Below, piece by piece: positions 60,917-64,000 of a stretch of 64,000 nt of DNA. The translations under genes and the position numbers were made by a program. Source of the DNA: Tetrahymena thermophila SB210 (Eukaryota; Ciliophora; Oligohymenophorea; Hymenostomatida; Tetrahymenidae); the NCBI RefSeq assembly GCF_000189635.1, contig NW_002476353.1, forward strand, positions 744,001 through 808,000, in the 5' to 3' direction. The notes below the pieces were generated by a model. It was not told the DNA's origin and made no database searches. It worked only from the letters and a program-made list of their open reading frames with translations. Position 1 is the first letter of the stretch, and each line of letters opens with the position of its first letter.

Positions 60917-62458
60917 TCATAGTACTTGAATATCCTATGCTTATTATTTAGGTGTTGGAGTCTCATCAATATTGTAATATGACCACTTATGCTACAATTC
61001 TATATGGCAATTCTTTTCACTTTATTTTAATTTGAATTCCATAGGATTTGTAGGAATATTTAATAGCTTTGGCTACATACATTAATATCTCCTTTTATAA
61101 ATTATATATAATATCAATAAAAAATTTCCATGAACTCAACAAATTTACTTTTGTTTAACTCTTTCCCAGTCTATCTCTGCAAACCAAGGATGCTATTTGA
61201 CCTCTTCAGCATCTTTCTCATATCCTAGTCTTGTTTTGTAATTCTTTTTAAGAAGCTATTTTAATTAAATTTTTATTAAATCTGAAAATGAATTTTAAAT
61301 TTTGTGATTATTACCTAAATAAGAATACTCTTACTCTCTTCTGGAAGAGATTTAGGTAGTCTAAGTGGTTATGTTTATATATCATTAAATAACTACTTGC
61401 AATCACTTGAAAAATAAGGAGGTCTTCCAATTAAAAGTTCGTATATTATAACTCCTAAACTATACCAATCAACCATTTTATTATGGCCACTACGTCCTAC
61501 AATTTCAGGTGGAAGATATATTGGAGTACCACAAAAGCTTGAAGTAATGGCATTAACACCCTTCTTTGCAAGACCAAAATCTATGAGATGAAGATTACCT
61601 TTTGCATCTAAAACAACATTTTCTGGTTTTAAATCTCTATAAATAATATCATTCTTATGAAGTTCTTCAAGTGCAAGTACTATTTAAGCTGCCCATACCT
61701 TAACTTAAAACTCATCTACTTCTATGTCCTTTTCCAAAATTCTTCCTAAATCTCCACCTTGATCTAATTATTATTAAAATTTAAAAAGTTAATTTTAAAA
61801 TAATAAATTGTTATTGGTAATTTTAAATTTGTTTTCCTAAATATATTTAAAAAATAAATTTCAAAAATGCAAATTTACAAAAATCCATCAACAAAAATAA
61901 ATGTGTATCATTTTGGAAGGTTAAGTGAAGCTTAGCAACAAAAGGATGCTTTATTTCTTGCATAACAGATTTTTCGAACTCTATATACTAAGCTAATTTC
62001 TTTTTCTTTAAGGCTTCTTTTCTAATAATTTTTAATGCATAAAACTTTTATGAAGGATCATCCAATTCATCGTTATTTTTATTTAATAAAAATTATAATC
62101 TCTTAATGTGAGCAGCATTTTGATCTATTTTATTATCTTCTGCTTCTTCCTTGTTCTCATCCCTGATCATTATATCAGTCTATCTACCATCAGCAATAGA
62201 TAATATTTATTAATTTGAATTTTCTTTATTTTCCATCTATTTAGCTCTGTTATTTAAGTCATTTTTAATTTTTTCAATTACACTTGATTCACTACTACCA
62301 CTACTGCTTGATTTACTGCTTGTTTATTTAACTGCATTTTCATTTATTTTTACTAAGTAAACTTCTCCAAACGACCCTTCCCCTATTTACCTATAAAAGG
62401 TGAAATCATCTATTGTTACCTTACGTCTCAATTTAATAGGATCGTTCAATTTCTACAT
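60917..62458 (-). CDS. AGC-family serine/threonine protein kinase with a large N-lobe insertion
   Basis: About 400 residues with three or more introns. Kinase landmarks in order: KVTIDDFTFYRQIGEGSFGEV (glycine loop), then an unusual insertion of about 100 residues rich in Ser, Asn, Lys and Glu (SSKSSSSGSSESS and onward). Next come FYALKIIRK (ATP-binding Lys), FEKSVMQEIKHPFV (helix C Glu), HLFLLMDFC, GGDLGRILEKD, IIYRDLKPENVVLD (catalytic loop), HLIDFGLAKKG (DFG), SSFCGTPIYLPPEIVG (activation and P+1 loops), VDWYSLGVIIYELLIGRPPY, RLGYEKDAEEVKQHPWF, and an AGC-type C-terminal tail. All catalytic residues are present. Start 62458 is the only ATG close to the domain in this frame; the frame stays open upstream, so an extra N-terminal exon is possible. 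The substrate is unknown. Confidence 0.88.
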
Positions 62459-62660
62459 CCTTTCTTAGTAAGCTTTGCATTTTTCATTGTATTCCTTTTA
62501 AGTTTCTATTGATTTTTTAACGCTTTAGATGAATCTGCTAAATTTTTTTCTTGTAATTTAAAATCTTTGTAGCTATTCTTATCCATAAAATGCCCCATCA
62601 ATTAAAACAGGCTTCTTAAAGGTTTAAGGTTATTATATTTAAGTTTAATTTTAATGCTAT

Positions 62661-64000
62661 TCACTCTATATATGTCTATTTAAGCTATTATAAAATGATA
62701 ATATTATTTAAAACTAAAAAAAGACTAATAAATAAATAGTTTAAGATTAAGACTAAGATAAATAGTTTGATTAAGTTATTCAAAAAATAAATTATTTTTT
62801 TAAATAAACAATAATTTATTTACTCTTTTAAATAATAGTAATTGTCTTTACATTTTTGCATTAACTAATTTACTCTATCTTTACGAGAATTCTTTGCTAG
62901 CCTATTTGAGCATTGAATTTAAGTTCTATTGTATGAAGAAGTATTTTATGCCATTTGATTTTATTAAACCATCTTCTTTTCTAGAAGCTTTTAAATATGA
63001 TAATTAGTAGTGACTTCATATGGAGTGAGTTTTTAATTATTAGGAAGATGAATATTTGCATCATAGTTTAATAATATTTCAACACATTTTTCACTGTTGT
63101 TCAAAGCTGCATAATAAAGAGGAGTGCATTCATTTAAATCTTAAAAATTTTTTAAACTTGTATTTTTAGATAATAAAAAAGTTAATATTTCAGGGTTGTT
63201 GTGCATGCAAGCATAGTGCAAACCAACTCTTTTATTTAATGAATTTATGACTGACGGATTGCTATTGTAATCATTAACTAACTTTTTTAACAAATCTATA
63301 TTATCAACCATGCAGCACATTAGCATACAATTCATTCCTTCTTCATTCCTAAAATATTAAAATTAAATTAAAAATAAATTCTGATCATATTGAATAGTTG
63401 TTTAGTTATATTAGAAAAGTACTATTAAATGTTTGATCAGAAATAAATTGGATTTTCTCTTATTGCTTATTAATTTCAGTAAATAAATTTTACTTTCTTA
63501 AAATTGAAAATAAAATATAAATTAACAAATCCACCTTTTAAAGTTAATTAGTATTATTTTATAGCTTAAATACTTTAATAATATCTTTACAGATCATTCA
63601 AGCGCTTAACAAGCTTAATGAATGATAAAGAATGAGAAATATTTTTGTTTCAGAAAGATCTCCCAAACAAATAATATGAAATTGAACTAAATTAAAATTT
63701 AAAAAGAATTATTTTTACTTAAATGTAACATCCAAAAGCCCTTTATGAAAATTTGGATTCATCATTTTATGTATTTTTTCCTTTTTATTCTACTTTATTG
63801 CCTCTAAAAAAATTACATTGTATTTTTTCGAGTCTAACCTATTTTTTGATAAAAATGCGTGTCATATTTTACGTTAAAGATTCATTTAAAATAAAATTAA
63901 TCGCTTGTTATTTAAATAATAATGTTTAAACTTCATACTAAGTATCTTCATTAAATGTTTCGTTTAGTATAGAATTTCTATCATATTTTTTTGCTTCATC
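62661..64000 (-). CDS. Ankyrin-repeat protein (3' part; gene continues past the window)
   Basis: Reading leftward from the window edge, the first coding piece (about 63720-64000) starts inside the gene (YDRNSILNETFNEDT, AINFILNESLTQNM). It is followed by a long or multi-part intron region (63360-63720) that I could not resolve. The next exon gives the ankyrin repeats: NEEGMNCMLMCCMVDNIDLL, KRVGLHYACMHNNPEILTFL, ECTPLYYAALNNSEKCVEIL and LTPYEVTTNYHIQKLL. The C-terminus is basic, then very hydrophobic (YFLNNLIKLFILVLILNYLF), ending at TGA 62661-62663. The hydrophobic end may be a membrane anchor, or a run of AT-rich DNA read through because only TGA stops translation. Ankyrin repeats bind proteins; the partner is unknown. 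Confidence 0.72.

Noticed and set aside
1-64000. tRNA, rRNA, CRISPR, prokaryotic promoters or operons
   Set aside because: No cloverleaf-type box B sequence, rRNA segment or spaced repeat array was noticed on either strand, and the organism is a eukaryote with introns.

Overview
The window reads as macronuclear DNA of a Tetrahymena-type ciliate. It is very AT-rich. Nearly every convincing reading frame uses TAA and TAG as sense codons where homologues have glutamine, and ends only at TGA. Introns are short, AT-rich and GT..AG. Standard-code ORF calling therefore shatters almost every gene, and the real genes were read with TAA/TAG = Gln. Twenty-two protein genes are supported, 20 on the minus strand and 2 on the plus strand (about 9.3-12.4 kb and 18.1-21.1 kb). 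No tRNA, rRNA, CRISPR array or intact transposon was seen. The tentative species-level reading is Tetrahymena thermophila or a close relative.

Layout. 0-8.3 kb: chaperonin subunit CCT5, a small secreted cysteine-rich protein, and a large leucine-rich-repeat-like protein. 9.3-12.4 kb: a 1,030-residue glutamine-rich protein carrying a dozen SUMO-type motifs. 14.1-17.3 kb: ribosomal protein uL23 (RPL23A) and a 524-residue orphan. 18.1-21.1 kb: a polycystin-2-like cation channel, convergent with two tandem chitin-synthase-type glycosyltransferases (21.3-29.2 kb). 30.7-38.6 kb: SPAG16/PF20 (axonemal central pair), Misato/DML1 and a sperm-tail PG-rich repeat protein. 40.0-44.3 kb: three membrane RING-H2 genes, two of them copies within a roughly 1.5-1.7 kb direct segmental duplication. 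44.3-52.3 kb: a giant probable GPI-anchored surface protein. Its 3' end was carried along in the RING duplication and survives as a decayed copy, and its 5' end has a second decayed copy just upstream. 53.4-64.0 kb: a 128-residue orphan, a C1/ZZ-like zinc-finger protein, a CHHC-zinc-finger-like protein, a 542-residue coiled-coil orphan, an AGC protein kinase with an inserted N-lobe, and the 3' part of an ankyrin-repeat gene that runs off the window.

The genes do not form one pathway, which is normal for a ciliate chromosome. Two local themes are visible: cilium-related genes between about 18 and 39 kb (PKD2-like channel, PF20, PG-rich repeat protein), and cell-surface/membrane genes that multiply and decay locally between 40 and 53 kb. 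The most novel material is the SUMO-motif-rich Q protein, the RING/surface-protein duplication with relics at both ends of the surface gene, and the paired chitin-synthase genes whose catalytic QRRRW box is split by a shared intron. Spans given for intron-containing genes run from start codon to stop codon; exon borders were judged by eye.
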